From NCBI GenBank assembly GCA_002946415.1, contig NJPS01000046.1:2046001-2110000 (forward strand): a DNA stretch of 64,000 nucleotides, in the 5' to 3' direction. This DNA is from Rutstroemia sp. NJR-2017a BVV2. Its lineage: Eukaryota; Ascomycota; Leotiomycetes; Helotiales; Rutstroemiaceae. Positions 47,158-58,836 of this stretch are shown here, piece after piece. The first letter of the stretch is position 1. The number at the start of each line of letters is the position of its first letter. Under the pieces are notes generated by a model, which saw nothing but the letters and a program-made list of their open reading frames with translations, was not told the origin of the DNA and ran no database searches. Both the position numbers and the translations under genes were made by a program.

Positions 47158-48372
47158 TGTGGAGGATGAAGAGATATCAAAAGCGTTTTGGAAAGAGGGG
47201 GATAGTATTGGTTAAACAAGAACAAGATGAATGGAATGTTTCACTTAACTGTCCATAGTCATGCTCTTTTCTTGACTTGAACATAGACTTTGGTCATGTT
47301 CAGAACCTGCTTTTACGAATAATTACTTGCAGCGGATTGAGTTGGACAGGATTAGTGTAGTCTAGGATAGGATAGGGTCAGTTGCATATCTGGAGTTGAG
47401 GTTTTAAGGTTATGATCGCCTATTCAGGCCTGGAAGATAACAAAAAGGTATTAGAAATCCATAAATTCATTCATAATTGTTTATCCACGTTCAAGTCACA
47501 ATCCAATCATCAAGCACGTAAAGACATCATCAGACAGCATATTCCCAGTTCTCGACTCTCAATCGATTGATTTCATTTCATATCAGGTCGAACATCATCA
47601 TCCTCTCTCCAGTGGCCTGGGCCATCAATCAGTCCATCCAGCCAGCCAGCCCAAACACTTTCATACACAATCATGAACCATGCATGCATTTTCAAACGAT
47701 AACCCACCCTTCGATTCCCAATCCGTCCTTTCCATACCCATTCCGTTCCCACCATCCCACCCTCATCATCAATGTCATCATCATCAATCATTGCCCAAGC
47801 CAGCCTGCCTGCCCACCCAAAACCAATCATCAGGCAACAAAAGAAGAAAAATAAACAACCTATGAAGTTACTTTTGATCTCATGTCCTCATTTATTCAGC
47901 ATGAGAGATGAAGAAAAGAGAGTTGGGAGAGTTGAGAATAAAAAACAAGTGATGAGGCAAAAGAACCTATTTGAAAACAGAGTTGTGTGTGCTTTGGTCC
48001 TGAGAGAATGCCGAAAAAACGAAGAAAACAGCGGCGTCGGGGAAATAACAATTACAGGACGGAAGACTGCCCAGCCTAGCCCATGAGAGACCACAACTTT
48101 GCGAATTTGTATGCAATCAAGATAAAGACGAATCTAGCTGTGCCAAGCCAGATCAATTGTTTCCCTCCGTGAATCTGGTTTGAATACAGGTTGCTGATGC
48201 GCATCGCGACATGAAGTAAAAAAAAAAGACGTAAAAAGAAAAACAGTAGAAAGATGAAGAAAACGTCATGGTAGTAGTAACACAGTTAATTTGTTGTATC
48301 AACGGTTGTTCTCGTCCAAATCCAAAGATAGATGACTACCATGGGATGTGCAAGCTACTCTTGGCTCAATAA
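47158..48372. other. intergenic between convergent genes, no gene recognised
   Basis: 1.2 kb lies between the stops of the membrane-anchored protein (plus) and Def1 (minus), probably two 3' untranslated regions. Frames of 60-104 codons at 47567-48086 are rich in Ile/His/Pro or Lys/Glu and have no signature. Confidence 0.5.
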
Positions 48373-51300
48373 TTAGTGTCCGTAGTTGCCGCCCCATCCC
48401 CCACGTTGTTGGCTGTTACCATAGTAGTTGCCTCCAAAACCTTGGTAACCTCCATATCCGCTGGTCTGGTGTCCTTGTCCAGCTCCTTGGTGACCTCCAC
48501 CACCTCCTAGACTGCCGTATTGACTACCAGCCTGACTGCCGTGAAGTCCATGGCCTTGTTGAACGTGGCTTGGATATCCACCATATCCACCTTGTTGGGA
48601 TTGTGGTGGAGGTAGGACCGAACCAGGTGCAGTATTGGTTGCAGATCCGGGACGACCAGCCTGAGATAAGGAGGGGCTTGGTCCATTGGCAGCCTTTGAT
48701 TCACCAAAAGGCTTCAAGTCGTCACTTCCAGGTTGGCTACCTTGGGGACCGTTGTAATGCTGATTAGAAGGATAAGAGCCACGACTGAATGCATCATGAA
48801 CTCCACCAAACGCACCACTTCCACCTAGCGCTTGTGGTGCTTGTGATGACTGAGCGGATCCGGCTCGACCATAATCACCCAAGCCTCCCCCAAGTGCCGA
48901 GTCTCGACCATGCAAGGAAGAACCTACAAATCCGCCAGCAGCTGGGGATGAAGAGTGATCATATGGTGCACCAGGAGACATGTAGCCCTGGTAAGGCTGG
49001 GCGTGAATCCCGCCTTTTGCACCGTAAGGTCCAGCACCATAGCTTCCAGCACCATATTGCTGGAACTGGTTCATGTATGCTGCATAGTACGGGCTTGAAT
49101 AGTAAGGATGGCCATATGGATAGCCACTTCCCTGTTGGGGTTGTTGAGGATGTCCGGACTGGGGTTGGGCAGTCTGACCAGCATTCTGCTGTTGGCTTTG
49201 GGCTACAGGGTTTGGGGTCGTGTGTCCACTATTTTGACCCTCTCCAGCTGTTGCGTAGCGGGATTGAGCTTGTTGCCCAGAACTTTGTGGGAATTGAGAT
49301 GTTTCACTTTGAGGTCCAGAATAACCGCTGTAAGATCTTTGAGGAGCTGAAGCATCCTGTTGACCTTGCCCACCTTGCTGTAGACCGTATTGCTGTTGGT
49401 AGTAACTGTTGTAGCTTTGCCGTTGTGGGTCAGCCGTGTAATAAGAGGAATAATCGTTCGGGGCGGAGGAGAAAGCGCCTGAGGGTGGTTGAGTCTGCGC
49501 TTGCGATGATTGGCTTGGATACCCTTCGAATGGGCTTTGGGAGGTTGGAGCCTGTTGGCTGAATGCGTCGTAAGGCTTTTGTGGCAAAGAAGATTGTTCT
49601 TGAGATCCCGGCTGTCCATATCGACCATACTGCCCAGATTGGGAACCAGTTTGCGGAGCTTGCTGCGAAACAGCTAGGGGCAGATTAGCATATGTGTCAT
49701 CACGGAAAGTGCTTTCAAGCTTACGTTGAGAAGTTGCATGAGTTTGGGGTGATGGCAGTCCCGGTGCAGCTAAAAGTTTGTCAGCATTTTGTTTTTGGCA
49801 TATTTCAAGAATATATGGAGGGCAATCGCTGACCTGTTGGGTGAGTCGCAGCTGGTAATCCGGCAGATTGCTTTGGAGTAGGCAATGTTTCCGGAACAGG
49901 TGCTGCTTGTTGAGGAGCAGGTGGTAAAGTAGCCCTTGGAGCCACGGGCGAGTGTTGAGGTGGTTGGGCCCTTGTCTCTGGTTCTTCTCGGTCGCCATCA
50001 ACATCTTCATCGCCAGAACCATTGAGGTTGAATGCGCCGAATTGCACAGCAGCTCTATCTACCTCGCGGTTTCCTGGCATGCGAACGGCCTCTTCTTGAT
50101 CGAGTACACGGCGCTGGAAGCTTGGTGTGCGACCAGAAGATCCTGTGGCCTTCAGAGCTGACGCTTGGAAACCACTTGCGGGAGGACGAGTAGAAGAGGG
50201 TTGAGTTTGTAAAGCTGAATATGGAGTGGAGGTTCCGGCGGTGCTTCGTGGGTCCCATGAGCTAGCAGCTGTGCTTGCGGCAGTTGCACTGGGCTGAGGA
50301 ATCGATTCGTCAGGAACTTGCTCGAGGTTTGTTTCCGTCAATTCGTCCTTTGATGGCGTAAGGTCTGCCTCGACGACTTCGGGCTCCGCGGGGGTTTCAA
50401 CAGGCGTAGGTTCAGGAGTTTCCTCGACCTGAGGTTCGGGAGCCGGTGGTTCTGGCTCTGCAGGGGCAGGTTCTTCAACAGGTTCCTCTTGCTTGGGAGG
50501 TTCAGCAGGTCTACTAAAGAATTAGTTTCACTTGCAAAAAGTAGAGACTGATACCGGAAAAACATACTTTTCCACGGGTTCTGGTGCCTTCTTAGGTTTT
50601 GGAGCAGGAGCAAACATGCTCGCCCAACTTTTCTTGACACCATCCGGAATGATACTCGAGGCAGCGGCGACAGCGGCGGCAGGGGCAGATGTTACATTTG
50701 CAGCAGTAGTGTCCCCGCTGTTTTCAGCTTCATCAGATTTTGCCGTTTCCAAGTGAGATGTTTCTTCGATTTTTTCAGGTTTGGCAGTTTCCCAAGCGTT
50801 CGATTCGGTTGTAGGAACAGAGACCTCGCTGTTCTCTTTGCGGGTGCCATTGGTATGCGTAGTCGAAGTCCCACGAGCTCTACCGCCTCTGCCTCGATCG
50901 TTACCGCGACCACGACCTCTGCCCTCAAATCCACCTCGGCCACCTCGAGCTCCTCTGCCAACGTTGGTCGAGTCACCAAGCGCAGTAGCAGAGCCAGAAT
51001 CATGAGCTTTAGACTTGGATCGATCTTTCTTGGAATTCGAAACTGCTCCCCATTGTGAAATAGTGCCTGTTGGCAATGATTAGCATTCCAAAGTTTGGCA
51101 GACGAGCTGTTAAAGATTCGAACACAATCATAGAGATAGCTTACCATCTGTGATGCGCTCGACAGTACCCTCTAGGTCACCGTTAGTTTCCTCCAAAGCC
51201 ATAACAACATCTTCATCTGTCCAATCCGGGAACATTTCTTGAATTGTGGAGACTTTGGAGCCATGCTTCTTCTTTAGTTGGCCGACTTCGCCATTATCGT

Positions 51301-51454
51301 CAATTGATGCAGTAGAAGTAGTTGTGTCTGGTTTGTCGCCGTTGGTTGCGTGACCTCTCCCACCACCACGTCCGGCTCTGGGAGCAAAACCTCCACGACC
51401 ACCACGAGCTGAGCCTCTGCCACGAGGCGCTGGGCGTGCCTGTACCTCAGACAT
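48373..51454 (-). CDS. def1: RNA polymerase II degradation factor Def1 (CUE domain)
   Basis: Five exons, 51145-51454, 50568-51066, 49834-50510, 49725-49769 and 48373-49673, sum to 2832 nt (943 aa). An RGG-rich N-terminus precedes a CUE domain at about residues 62-105 (KVSTIQEMFPDWTDEDVVMALEETNGDLEGTVERITDG, split by intron 1), then TISQWGAV, more RGG repeats, an Ala/Pro/Glu-rich stretch with KKSWASMFAP, and a long Gln/Tyr/Gly/Ser-rich C-terminus. Def1 recruits Elongin-Cullin ligase to ubiquitinated, stalled RNA polymerase II after DNA damage through its CUE domain. In yeast it is processed at the Q-rich tail and enters the nucleus. Exon 4 is only 45 nt. Domain order and Q-rich tail make the assignment strong. 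Confidence 0.93.
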
Positions 51455-52291
51455 CTTATGAGGTTATGTGTGTGTAAAGAAAGAGAAGAAGATTAGCGAA
51501 ATGTAGAGGAGGGATGGATTGGAGTGATGTTGGTGTTGGTTAATTCTTTTCCAAAGAGTTGTTCAAAGGAACTTTGGAGGTTGAGGGAAGAGGAATGACG
51601 CTTTGGTTGGGTGTAGAAAATGGCTAAGGGCTTTTGAGATTTAAGCTCTCCTGAAAATTGACTTGTCGCGTCAGTTTGCGAGGTGGTGCGGTACAGCAGT
51701 GCAAGTGTGGGTGCGCTTTTCCACGAGGCTGCAAGGTTTGTAAGGCACGTAAGGTTAGCAGAGAAGCAGCTTTGTAGTGTTTCCGAGAAAGTCGTCGACT
51801 GGCAGTTTTCAACACACATAATAGACAGTTTTGATACGATGTTAGATAGCATTGCCGCTTAGCTTTTCACCCCTCCAAGAATTATATGTTTCAGACAATC
51901 GGTACTGGAGCAAGTAATTATCAAAGTGTATAATTGACAAAAAATTGGCGGCGACGCTTGGGCCAATGCCCTAAACCTTAAATAACAATGGGTCGGCATC
52001 GGCGATTAAGCGACTATTGGAGCCACATCGTCCTGTGGCTCACATCATGCTAAGCCACACTGTGCGGAGTACATACGGAGTGACGTTCCGGTGCTTTTTC
52101 GGGAGAGAAGCTGATGATGGCTATCGCTGTTATGGGACAATTACATTTCTCCTACTGCTGTCAATCAGCAAGGTTACATTGCAGCTACCTCGAACGCTAT
52201 CTGTAAACCAAAAGGCGACGCCACACTCAAGGTGTAACTACAATGGGATATATTGGCTGGCCTTCTCACACTATCTAAGAAACAGACGAGA
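51455..52291. other. intergenic, no gene recognised
   Basis: 837 bp lies upstream of def1 (minus) and downstream of the FAD monooxygenase (minus). The frame at 51493-51852 has no signature. This is where the housekeeping block gives way to the presumed metabolite cluster. Confidence 0.5.
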
Positions 52292-53761
52292 TCAAGCACG
52301 ATGAGCATCGCCATTCAGCAGCTCATGCATAAGAGAACGCGCCTCAGCCTTATGTGCTTTCATGTCAAGCTCATGGATAAACCCCAATCTCGTAGCCAGG
52401 CTAGCTAGCAACTTATCAGGTTCCACTCCAATTCCCGGTGCGCTTCCACATAAGATAACGCCTGCTTCCCGGCTGGAGGCAACCACCCGCTGGGTTCTGG
52501 GTCTGCACGTGGTGTCGTATGCTTGCAATGCTGCTGCCAGTGCGAAGCATCCCGAACATTGGCGAGCAGAGTCTGAAGGACCCATGGCATCCTCGAAAGC
52601 CATACCTGCTCCCGAACCCTGCCACGGCGTCATGGCATGCGCGGCGTCACCCATCAAACAGACGTTGCCTTTTACATAGGTCGGCGCGTTGAGGTGGTGA
52701 TACTCGGCATACGCGAGCGGCTCGGGGTTTTCCAGCAACAGCTATATTGAAAAATTAGACGGATGTCGGACTTCGTACCCATTCGTCGCTCGTGCGATTT
52801 GGATAATGGTAGGTAGGTAACAGGAAATGCTGCAACTTACATCAATCATACCTTGAGTTATTGGGCATTCCGTCCATGTTGCCAATGCATCTTCCAACTT
52901 CTTTCTGTCGATTGGTGTCTTCCACGACTTTGAATCCTCAAATCCGCTGTTTCCGTCAGAAAAGATGGCCGCTACGCATTGCACAGTTTTGCCATTATCG
53001 AGAACATCATGCAGCAGCATGGCTCCATCACCTATCCACCCATATTGTCGATCCTCCTTGAAATATTCTTCTCCCAGCAGCTTCTTCGCCTTTTCAAATG
53101 GCACTAAAGAACGACAGTCCCAAAAGCCCGCGAACTTTGCATCAGTTTCTGGGTGTTTGTCCCCTAGTACGTATCTCCGCACGAAACCATGGATGCCATC
53201 TGCGTCAATCAGCAAATCCGCGTGCTCCACGGAGCCATCTGCAAAAGTAAGTAGAATGCCCTTCTCTCCATCTGGAGCATCTTGAATCTTGACAAGCTTT
53301 TTGTTCGCGTGCAGAGAACCACTCAGAATGGGGTTTGAGCAGCTCTTGCAAAAACGCTACTCGATGCACAACTAGTGTCGGTTCTGCGCCGACCAAATCA
53401 AAAAGAAGGCTTCCAGCAGTTTGACCTGTTGCCTGAACGGGTTATCAAAGTCAGCCGTTTCTTATCTGGCAACTCTTCGAGATAGAAAGAAACATACAAT
53501 CATCATACGGCTAGAATTCATCTTCACAGCTCCGGCCTTGTCAAGTGCATCTCTGACCTCAGTACTGATCTCCTCGAATGCTCGCTGGCCATTGACGGAA
53601 ATTCCGACCGCGGCGCCGCGTTCCGAGAATTGTGCTGCAGATTCATAGATGTTGACGTCGAGATAAGGATTGCTTTGCAAAGCACTAGCCACGGTAGCAC
53701 CAGCTAGTCCGCCGCCTGAGATTGCAATTCTGAGGCGCTTCGCGGATTTAAAAGCTTCCAT
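52292..53761 (-). pseudogene. FAD-dependent monooxygenase (salicylate-hydroxylase-like), frame-damaged
   Basis: Three exons are clear: 53498-53761, 52841-53432 and 52292-52741. All three FAD motifs are present: GGGLAGATVA (dinucleotide fold, residues 16-25), LLIDADGIHGFVRR (DG motif) and CLMGDAAHAMTPWQGSGAGMAFEDA (GD motif). Both introns are phase 0, yet exon 2 is 592 nt, one more than a multiple of three. The reading changes frame at a run of four G (53330-53333; CCCC on the coding strand). In exon 3 a stretch of about 40 nt (52540-52583) is out of frame with the family and then returns. Such enzymes hydroxylate aromatic or polyketide rings with NAD(P)H. Its place beside methyltransferases, a hydrolase and an NRPS suggests a former tailoring enzyme. 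Sequencing error is the alternative to a pseudogene. Confidence 0.75.
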
Positions 53762-56139
53762 TTTATGTTGAAGTGATGGCTGCTAGTGATAATCCGATGG
53801 CGATGCAGGTATAGAAGCAGATCAAAGAATGATATTTAGGATTCCCAGTAAATAAATAAACTAAAAGCTAGAGACCTCTGAGCAATATAGCAACCCTCTT
53901 ATATAAGTAGACCGAAACCCCTAAGAGGTGGTCAGCGTACCACGACGCTATGTAACAGTGAGATGATGCATTCGAACGGCATCCATCACTGTACGTACAT
54001 TATTAAGGTTGGTTGGTAGGGAATTGTAAGAGTATCACTGGGCTATAATAGTATAGTCGGAACCTGAACATAGGGTCCTAATGGAAGACAAACTAATTAC
54101 TACCGATCCCTTTTTTCCTCGCTGCTGCTCCTTATAAATGGGATCTTCAGGGCGGAAGCCCTGCTTCTCGCTCGATTAGCCTCCGCTTCCCCTTTTCTAC
54201 GGGTAATTAGCACCCGAAAACCTGGAATCCTCCTTCTATACCCTCTGACATACATGAGCATATTACTGGATCCGATTTACAAGAGTGGGCTGCAACATGC
54301 TGAACCACATAACCGCCTACAATATACTTATTGAAGCTAACCATTTGGGGGTCTCCTAAGTTCTGGCAGTACGTCCAACTGTTGGCCACAATGGAATTCA
54401 CTCCATTGAACAGGGGTTGATGTGGGATATCATACTTTCACCTGTGTTTCTCATGCGGGAAAAACCATTAATGTGAAAGCTACTATAAATTTTTGTCAAA
54501 AAGTCGATGTTACCTTCCTATAATTCTTTTATTGACCCAAAAATCTGCAAATGCCTGATTGGGCGAGCGCCTTGGTCGATTTGTGTCTTTCAACTCCCGA
54601 ATTTCATTTCATTCCCTTAGTTTCCGCGTTATGTATAATATATACGATTACAAGCTCCTATTTTTGTGCAGCTGCTACAATTTTGCTTAGATATCGTCCC
54701 CTAAAATCACTAGAAATACCCGATATGAACAAAACTAGAGTGAACATTTCCCTCATCAGCTTCTCCAAAACTGACAATTGGTTGCTCTTTGTTAGGCATT
54801 GAGTGTGGATACCACAATGTGTCCTTGAGATGGGGCAGCCTGCCGATCTCCAAGCTGAGGATTATCTTCATGGAGTCGTGACTCGTGAATGTGTGGATCG
54901 AAGTTGTCTGTACAATTCGCCCGTGTAATTTAATGGTTTGGATGATGAGGGACGAGGGGAACTACATAAATGGGCCATATGTATTAATAGAATCAGCTTT
55001 GATCACGAAACCGCTGCAGAACGCACCTTTATGAGTGCGCGCAGCCAGGGGTGATCTTTGCCACAGAGGTGATGGTAGGGAGAAGATGCTCTTGATGCTG
55101 TTGATGCTGTTGACCACAACTCCCGGCGACACTCCTCTGTGAGAAAAACGAAGATTAGGGAAGCAGGCAGCCAGAAATCCGACAGCCACCTCAATCATAC
55201 TTCAATATAGTATTACGGTCATTGTATCTATGAAAATGCAAAATAGTGTTGTGGTTGAGAAAGCGAAAGACTAGTGTTTGTGTGAAGCACTAGATGCTTC
55301 ATCCAATATTCCAAATGGCCTCATTTCTTTATCATTGAATCATTTGATTACGCTTTCCTGCGCCCTATAAAAAGACCGATTAATAGCCTGTTTATATAGC
55401 ATACTTAAAGGTCCTTGAGACCCATTTAGCTAGGAATAATACAAGCACTTTTACGTCTCACAGTTTGGTGAAGGGACTTGAAAATTACAGCCTAGTCTTT
55501 GTCTGCGCGTGAATCAAAACCAACAAATCTGAGCCAGGCGATCTTTGAGATGTATAGAATCTTAAACTCAGTTGCCTCAATTATGATAACTAAGAGATCC
55601 CGATAGCGCTGTTAGAGATAATTCGAATACAGAGAATGTGGGACTTTTACGTTACTCAGAAGGAAGAGCGTACTAGTAGTTATTATTCTCTTGGAAGCTG
55701 AAGTAGTGAAAACTTTGTGAAGTTTAGTTATCAGATAGTTGATAGAACGCTTCTCAGGCTATGAATAGTGTTATGGGTATATTGAGTACTGGTACGCACA
55801 CTAAAAGTAAAAGGGGGATTGAAATGGCGATGAAAATAGCCGACATAAGCCACCCAACAACTTGAGGAGTTTTGAAGCATTTTGTAAAGATATCACTAAA
55901 AGATATATACCACGGACTGCCATGACCTTTACATGAAAGTACAGATGCGAATAACAAAGATGTGGCCCACGACTTCACAAGCAAAGGAGGGAATCAGCCA
56001 GTTTTAGCACATTGCCAAAATGTCAACGTATTTCTAGCAAAATGAAGTGCCTATCGAATATGTACTTGATGAATCTATTGTCTTTTAATAATAATTTAGA
56101 GTGTCAGTGTCTAACCCCTATCATTGGCGATTCCTCGGA
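53762..56139. other. 2.4-kb gap inside the presumed cluster; possible gene remnants
   Basis: No intact gene is seen. On the minus strand, 54962-55198 contains a peptide beginning EVAVGFLAACFPNLR, which resembles the last membrane helix of fungal rhodopsin-like (PTH11-type) proteins. The frame at 55754-55984 has a hydrophobic stretch. A Cys-containing frame ends at 54207. None forms a complete exon chain, so these could be remnants of decayed genes. The left end probably contains the monooxygenase promoter. Confidence 0.4.
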
Positions 56140-57081
56140 TTATGACTTGGTAGCAAGAACGATAGCAACTGGCGTTTCGAGTTTGGCCTTTTGCCCGTTT
56201 AAAGCCTTCTCCAGTTCGTCCCATAGATCTTGAGCTTCTGATTCTGGAAGAACTGGTACCCAGGTACCAATGTAACCTTTCAGCCAAGTAATGTCTTTTT
56301 CGTCACACCAGTCCGCATCATCCTCCACCCAGACTCTTTCATCTGTACTCTTCACTTTACTCTCTCCAACTCGATCATTCGTCTTGAAGGAGTCGATGGA
56401 CCCTTGGGCGTTGATGTATATCCTTTTAACTGCTTTCCACTCATTTGCCGGGAATTCCAAGCAGTCAAGACCAGTGTTTATGATACGAAATGCATGAGTA
56501 AGTAGATCACTCTGCGCCCTCTGGGAATAAACTTGGTAGATAGCGTTCCAAGCCTTCTGCGCAGCCTCATTGCCTACAATACGGGGAACCGTATAGTGGG
56601 TGATGGCTACGGTCCCTCCAGTCTTGAGAACTCGTCCGAATTCTTTAATCGCCACCGCGGTATCTGTCCAATGAATGCATTCGCATGCAGTGACAAGATC
56701 GACAGAGTTTGACTCCACCGAGCTCTTCTCAGCCCCTTCTTGCAAAAATCTCAGTCTGGATGCTGGGATGCCAACTTCCTCGGTGAGAATCTTTTGGGCG
56801 AGTGTGGCGTATCCATCATTAGGATCAGAAACAATGACGTTCTTGAAGCGATCAGCAAGAGTTGAGGACACAACTCCACATCCGGCTCCGTTATCATGAG
56901 CTGCCAGCCAAGCTGTACCATTTTTCTCAGAGTGGTATTGATATATGCGCTCGAAGAAAGACTTTGGATAAATAGGGCGAAAGGCGAGGTACTCGGACCA
57001 GTTGGCTCCTTGTGCCACTGAAAACCCAATCTCTTCAAAAGCACTCGCAGCATTCGTTTTGGAAGTTGTTGTCGTTGACAT
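56140..57081 (-). CDS. SAM-dependent methyltransferase (Crg1/Tmt1-like)
   Basis: An intronless frame of 313 aa starts at an ATG. The fold is that of small-molecule class I methyltransferases: FSVAQGANWSEYLAFRPIYP at the N-terminus, AHDNGAGCGVVSSTLADRF as motif I, VIVSDPNDGY as motif II, VDLVTACECIHWTD as motif IV and EFGRVLKTGGTVAI as motif VI. The CIHWxD pattern is typical of the yeast Crg1 / trans-aconitate methyltransferase group. Motif I is DNGAGCG instead of the common DxGCGxG but keeps the glycines. Substrate unknown. It diverges from the AusD-type methyltransferase across a short promoter, which suggests co-regulation. Confidence 0.92.
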   Translation of the reverse strand: MSTTTTSKTNAASAFEEIGFSVAQGANWSEYLAFRPIYPKSFFERIYQYHSEKNGTAWLAAHDNGAGCGVVSSTLADRFKNVIVSDPNDGYATLAQKILTEEVGIPASRLRFLQEGAEKSSVESNSVDLVTACECIHWTDTAVAIKEFGRVLKTGGTVAITHYTVPRIVGNEAAQKAWNAIYQVYSQRAQSDLLTHAFRIINTGLDCLEFPANEWKAVKRIYINAQGSIDSFKTNDRVGESKVKSTDERVWVEDDADWCDEKDITWLKGYIGTWVPVLPESEAQDLWDELEKALNGQKAKLETPVAIVLATKS

Positions 57082-57570
57082 CTTGAGTTGCTGTCTTGGA
57101 AGGAAAGGTACCGTAGGTACGAAATAATTTTGGTGTTGGAGAGATGGTGGACAGAACGCTCAAGCTCGTGTAAAGTTAATTTCAGGCTTGTGATGCTTAG
57201 CTATAAAGTCGACATCTCCTGTGGACCGCCCGTGATATAAGCGTACCTGTAAGACTCACCTGCGCCTTAGTTGAGGAACGTAAAGTCCGAGAATTACCTC
57301 ATCCAGGTCGATGGTAAATTTTCGGGAAATTGCCATCTGTTTTCAAAATATCTGACGATAAGGTTACCCAAAATGTCAGCGCGGTATTTTATTACTTAAT
57401 TAGGCATTTTTAGGTACGATATGGGCTCAGAGAAGACGCTGAAGATCAATTACCTGAGGTGGAGCGATACAGATTATAAACTCGTCAATAACGAAGAGGC
57501 ACAGTATTTGAAGGTGAACGGAAGTACAGTTAACGTGCAATTAGTACTCAGAAATTCCTCAGCTTGCAAA
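57082..57570. promoter_or_regulatory. bidirectional promoter of two methyltransferase genes
   Basis: The divergent starts are 57081 (minus) and 57571 (plus), or 57421 with the longer plus-strand reading, giving 339-489 bp in total. The plus-strand frame is open from 57421 to 57570, so the right third could be coding. No specific operator is claimed. Confidence 0.5.
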
Positions 57571-58528
57571 ATGACTTCAACACAATCACAACCACTTTCT
57601 ACGCTTGGAGTCGGAGCCCCTGCGACGCCAACGGAATTCAAAAAAGGTCCAGAATTCACAAATGGCATGAATAAAGCACCCCGAGACGTTGCCTGGTACC
57701 AGGCCGAATTGAATAAAGTGCCCAAGACTGCCCAAGAGATATTCAAAGAATATTCTGGCATTCCTGAGGAAGAAATTCTTGATCACATATATCGTATCAG
57801 GGACCAAGCCTGGGAAATGTAAGAGTCACTATTATTCATGTCTGTATCTGAATTCTAATTGTCATAGTCTCCCATATCCATGTATTGGTCTTTTCAGATT
57901 TCTTGACCTCCCCGCCTGTCTGTCGCCCGTTTACCCCGAAGTTCTGAGCCGAGTTCGCGCTGGTGAAACTTTTCTAGATCTGGGATGCTGCTTTGGCCAG
58001 GATATCCGCAAGCTTGTGCATGACGGAGCATCGTCTGAAAACATCGTGGGTGTTGACACCGAGTCACGCTTCATCGACCTAGGCTACGAGCTTTTCCGCG
58101 ATTCTGGGAAGCTTAAAGCCCAATTTCGTGTTGGAGATGTCTTCGCTCCCGATTTCCTCGCGGAGTATTGGGGTAAAATCGATATCATCTTCATCGGATC
58201 CTTCTTGCATTTGTTCAGTTTTGAACAGCAGACAGTTATTGTAAGCCAGCTAGTTAAGCTATTGCGAAACCGTAAGAACTCTCTGGTCTTTGGACGCCAT
58301 ATGGCTATGGAGCAAGGCGGTACTCTCCGCACGAACGCTTGCGGATGGTCACTCTACCACCACAGTGATAAAACCATTCGTCAGCTATGGGAGACGGCTC
58401 CCGAAGGAGAATGGGAAGTATCGTCAAATATGGTTGAGTATCGATCGGAGGGGTGGGACAATGGAGTAAAATGGCAGGGTAGTAATGAGGTTAAGCAGCA
58501 ATATTTCTCAGCTAGAAGGATATCATGA
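57571..58528 (+). CDS. methyltransferase of the AusD/AdrK (meroterpenoid cluster) type
   Basis: Two exons, 57571-57818 and 57868-58528, are joined by a 49-nt phase-2 intron (GTAAGA..CATAG); 302 aa. An in-frame ATG at 57421 would add 50 residues; I prefer 57571 because family members are about 275-300 aa. Visible blocks are EEILDHIYRIRDQAWEI, PYPCIGLFRFLDL, SPVYPEVLSRVRAGETFLDLGC-C-FGQDIRKL (motif I), NIVGVDTESRFIDLGYELFRD, DIIFIGSFLHLFSFEQQ and SLVFGRHMA. This pattern is specific to the group of carboxyl/O-methyltransferases known from austinol, andrastin and terretonin pathways and their many relatives in other fungal clusters. Substrate unknown. Neighbours are the hydrolase and NRPS. Confidence 0.9.
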
Positions 58529-58836
58529 TCGGTCTGAGTCCCTTCAATTAGGAATTAACATCAGTTCTAGTTATGATCAAAACTGTTCAAGAATTTTGTT
58601 GACAAATTGTTGTGGAGAACAAAACATATCATTCATATTAGGAAATTCTTTCTCCGACGTAAAGCCTCTTTGGGAAAATGAAATCGGCTTGTGAATTGTG
58701 CTTGTTGTATATTATGAACCATCTTACCTAAGTCATCTTTTGGAAAAAAGATATTAAAAAAGGGTCTTGTCACTTAAGAGACTTGTATGCAAAAGAAATT
58801 CATCGAAGTTCATTTCTAGTCCTCTTAATCAGTGAA
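58529..58836. other. short intergenic region
   Basis: 308 bp lies between the AusD-type methyltransferase and the hydrolase on the same strand: 3' flank and promoter. No other feature is seen. Confidence 0.5.

Noticed and set aside
47567..48086. Plus-strand frames of 95-104 codons between convergent genes
   Set aside because: Low-complexity His/Pro or Lys/Glu content in probable 3' untranslated sequence; no motif.
48789..49562. 257-codon plus-strand frame opposite def1
   Set aside because: It is a shadow of the Gln/Gly-rich minus-strand exon: repetitive codons keep the opposite frame open.
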